DNA from: an uncultured Longilinea sp. | GTDB lineage: Bacteria > Chloroflexota > Anaerolineae > Anaerolineales > Anaerolineaceae | Length of the DNA stretch: 5,685 bases | Assembly (NCBI GenBank): GCA_937863945.1 | Contig: CALMIB010000083.1 | Coordinates: 1 to 5,685 of the forward strand | Reading direction: 5' to 3' | Shown here: positions 5,244 to 5,685 of the stretch, piece by piece | Layout: each line of letters begins with the position of its first letter | Position numbering within the stretch: the first letter of the stretch is position 1 | The notes under the pieces: model-generated | Databases searched by the model: none | Seen by the model: only the letters and a program-made list of their open reading frames with translations | What the model was told of the DNA's origin: nothing | Program-made: the position numbers and the translations under genes

Positions 5244-5490
5244 AGCGTCCTTTCCGCTGGCACCGACCATTTTGGACGGCGAGCGCTATCGCGCCTCTGG
5301 TGGATTTTGCCACGGCTGCATCGCAGATCCCGGACGTTCCTGCGCAGGTTAAGTCGGATGAGGCTAACGGGAGCCGAAATCTGTCTTATCGTGTATGGCA
5401 GTACATACTCCATTCTGCCGCAAAAGGGAAGTCCGGGAACATTTCTACCGGGGTACCCGCAACATCCCGGCACACTTAGAGGTAGCGATC
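5244..5490 (+). promoter_or_regulatory. Long structured 5' leader of the lipoprotein gene; candidate cis-regulatory RNA, class unknown
   Basis: This stretch between a TATAAT box and the lipoprotein start holds no convincing protein frame; an 80-codon minus-strand frame here has no recognisable features. It is rich in complementary segments: 5246-5250/5274-5278, GTGG/CCAC (5300-5303/5310-5313), CTGC/GCAG (5316-5319/5323-5326), CAGGTT/AATCTG (5345-5350/5378-5383) enclosing GGCT/AGCC (5362-5365/5372-5375), GGCAG/CTGCC (5397-5401/5415-5419), and CGGG/CCCG (5449-5452/5456-5459). An 8-bp long-range helix, TCCCGGAC (5328-5335) with GTCCGGGA (5431-5438), competes with a 6-bp helix, CCGGGA (5433-5438) with TCCCGG (5465-5470). 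The segment 5422-5463 partly resembles the cobalamin-riboswitch core, but no B12 box follows. I cannot assign a class. Chance folding of GC-rich sequence remains possible. Confidence 0.42.
5478..5483 (+). promoter_or_regulatory. Ribosome binding site of the lipoprotein gene
   Basis: AGAGGT lies 7 nt before the ATG at 5491. CCTCT at 5294-5298 in the leader is complementary to its AGAGG core and could mask it in some folds, although this pairing is short. Confidence 0.65.
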
Positions 5491-5685
5491 ATGAAACCAT
5501 CCATCCATCATCAAATCAGCCTGATTTTTCTGGCCTGCACCTTGCTGCTCAGCGCATGCGCGCAGCCCGCGGCCGAAGCACCCCCGGTAGCTCCGCCCCC
5601 CGCCACCCCCACACCGCCGCCCACCCCCCCCGCGCCCACCACGCCGCCCGCCCCGGAACCCACAACCCCGGCCCCGGAACCCACC
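5491..5685 (+). CDS. N-terminus of a secreted lipoprotein with Pro/Thr-rich linker (partial)
   Basis: Sixty-five codons run from ATG 5491 to the window edge without a stop. The start has the form of a lipoprotein signal peptide: MKPSIHHQ, a hydrophobic core (ISLIFLACTLLL, 9-20), then lipobox LSAC with the lipidated cysteine at residue 23. The protein should therefore be exported, lipidated and anchored to the outer face of a membrane. Residues 24-65 are a low-complexity linker, 20 of 42 residues proline, with Ala, Thr and Glu, ending in APEPTTP-type repeats. Such linkers usually tether a folded extracellular domain, such as a solute-binding protein, enzyme or peptidoglycan-binding module, but that domain lies outside the window, so the function is unknown. 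The start is supported by AGAGGT 7 nt upstream. The gene follows an unusually long, hairpin-rich leader, which suggests post-transcriptional control. Confidence 0.85.
   Translation, partial: MKPSIHHQISLIFLACTLLLSACAQPAAEAPPVAPPPATPTPPPTPPAPTTPPAPEPTTPAPEPT
5650..5684 (+). repeat. 21-bp-period direct repeat in the lipoprotein linker
   Basis: GCCCCGGAACCCAC occurs at 5650-5663 and 5671-5684, a period of 21 bp encoding APEPTTP followed by APEPT. It keeps frame and may continue past the window edge, so linker length could vary between strains. Confidence 0.75.

Noticed and set aside
4833..5270. 145-codon minus-strand frame across the tRNA (contains ERVGFEPT)
   Set aside because: The antisense reading of a tRNA; ERVGFEPT-type sequences are known annotation artefacts.
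5421..5440. Similarity of GGGAAGTCCGGG to the conserved GAGGAAAGTCCGGG of RNase P RNA
   Set aside because: The rest of the RNase P RNA (its size, the ACAGAA segment and the P4 partner) is not found.
5231..5473. 80-codon minus-strand frame in the lipoprotein leader
   Set aside because: No SD-supported start or recognisable domain, Arg-rich composition, and it lies opposite a promoter and hairpin-rich leader.
1..5685. CRISPR arrays, insertion sequences and phage genes
   Set aside because: No regularly spaced repeats, transposase or integrase frames, or terminal inverted repeats were found. The only mobile-element hint is the short tRNA 3'-end duplication.

Overview
The window looks like ordinary bacterial chromosome of moderately high GC content, with sigma70-type promoters, Shine-Dalgarno (SD) sites and Rho-independent terminators. 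No gene fixes the taxon. A Chloroflexota (Anaerolineae-like) origin is a reasonable inference, because of the Pro/Thr-rich lipoprotein linker, the RNase D and beta-CASP nuclease pair, a tRNA gene without encoded CCA, and a TATAAT box almost touching a start codon. It is not proven.

Layout: (1) Bases 2-124 are the 3' end of a plus-strand Pro-rich reading frame, closed by a strong terminator at 151-186. (2) Bases 216-2269, minus strand, are a two-gene operon: an OmpR/PhoB-type response regulator followed by a membrane sensor histidine kinase, joined by a TAATG overlap. (3) Bases 2270-2416 are a divergent intergenic region with a promoter for each side. (4) Bases 2417-4967, plus strand, are an RNA-metabolism pair: an RNase D-like 3'-5' exoribonuclease (DEDDy domain plus two HRDC domains) and, 25 nt later, a metallo-beta-lactamase/beta-CASP RNase. 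(5) A tRNA-Ser(CGA) gene at 4999-5086 has its own promoter overlapping the end of the nuclease gene. Its 3' end is duplicated 33 bp downstream, just before a strong terminator at 5122-5154. (6) A promoter-like TATAAT at 5232 is followed by about 250 nt of hairpin-rich sequence that I do not read as coding. It leads into a lipoprotein gene starting at 5491 and running off the window in a Pro/Thr-rich linker.

How the genes fit together: the two-component pair is a self-contained signalling unit with an unknown signal. The two nucleases are probably co-transcribed, and transcription can read on through tRNA-Ser to the terminator at 5122-5154, so the block is an RNA-processing neighbourhood. The most interesting unexplained part is the long structured leader at about 5244-5490. 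It has mutually exclusive helices and a stretch resembling part of a cobalamin-riboswitch core, but I see no B12 box. The second point of interest is the duplicated tRNA 3' end, which resembles an integration or duplication scar.
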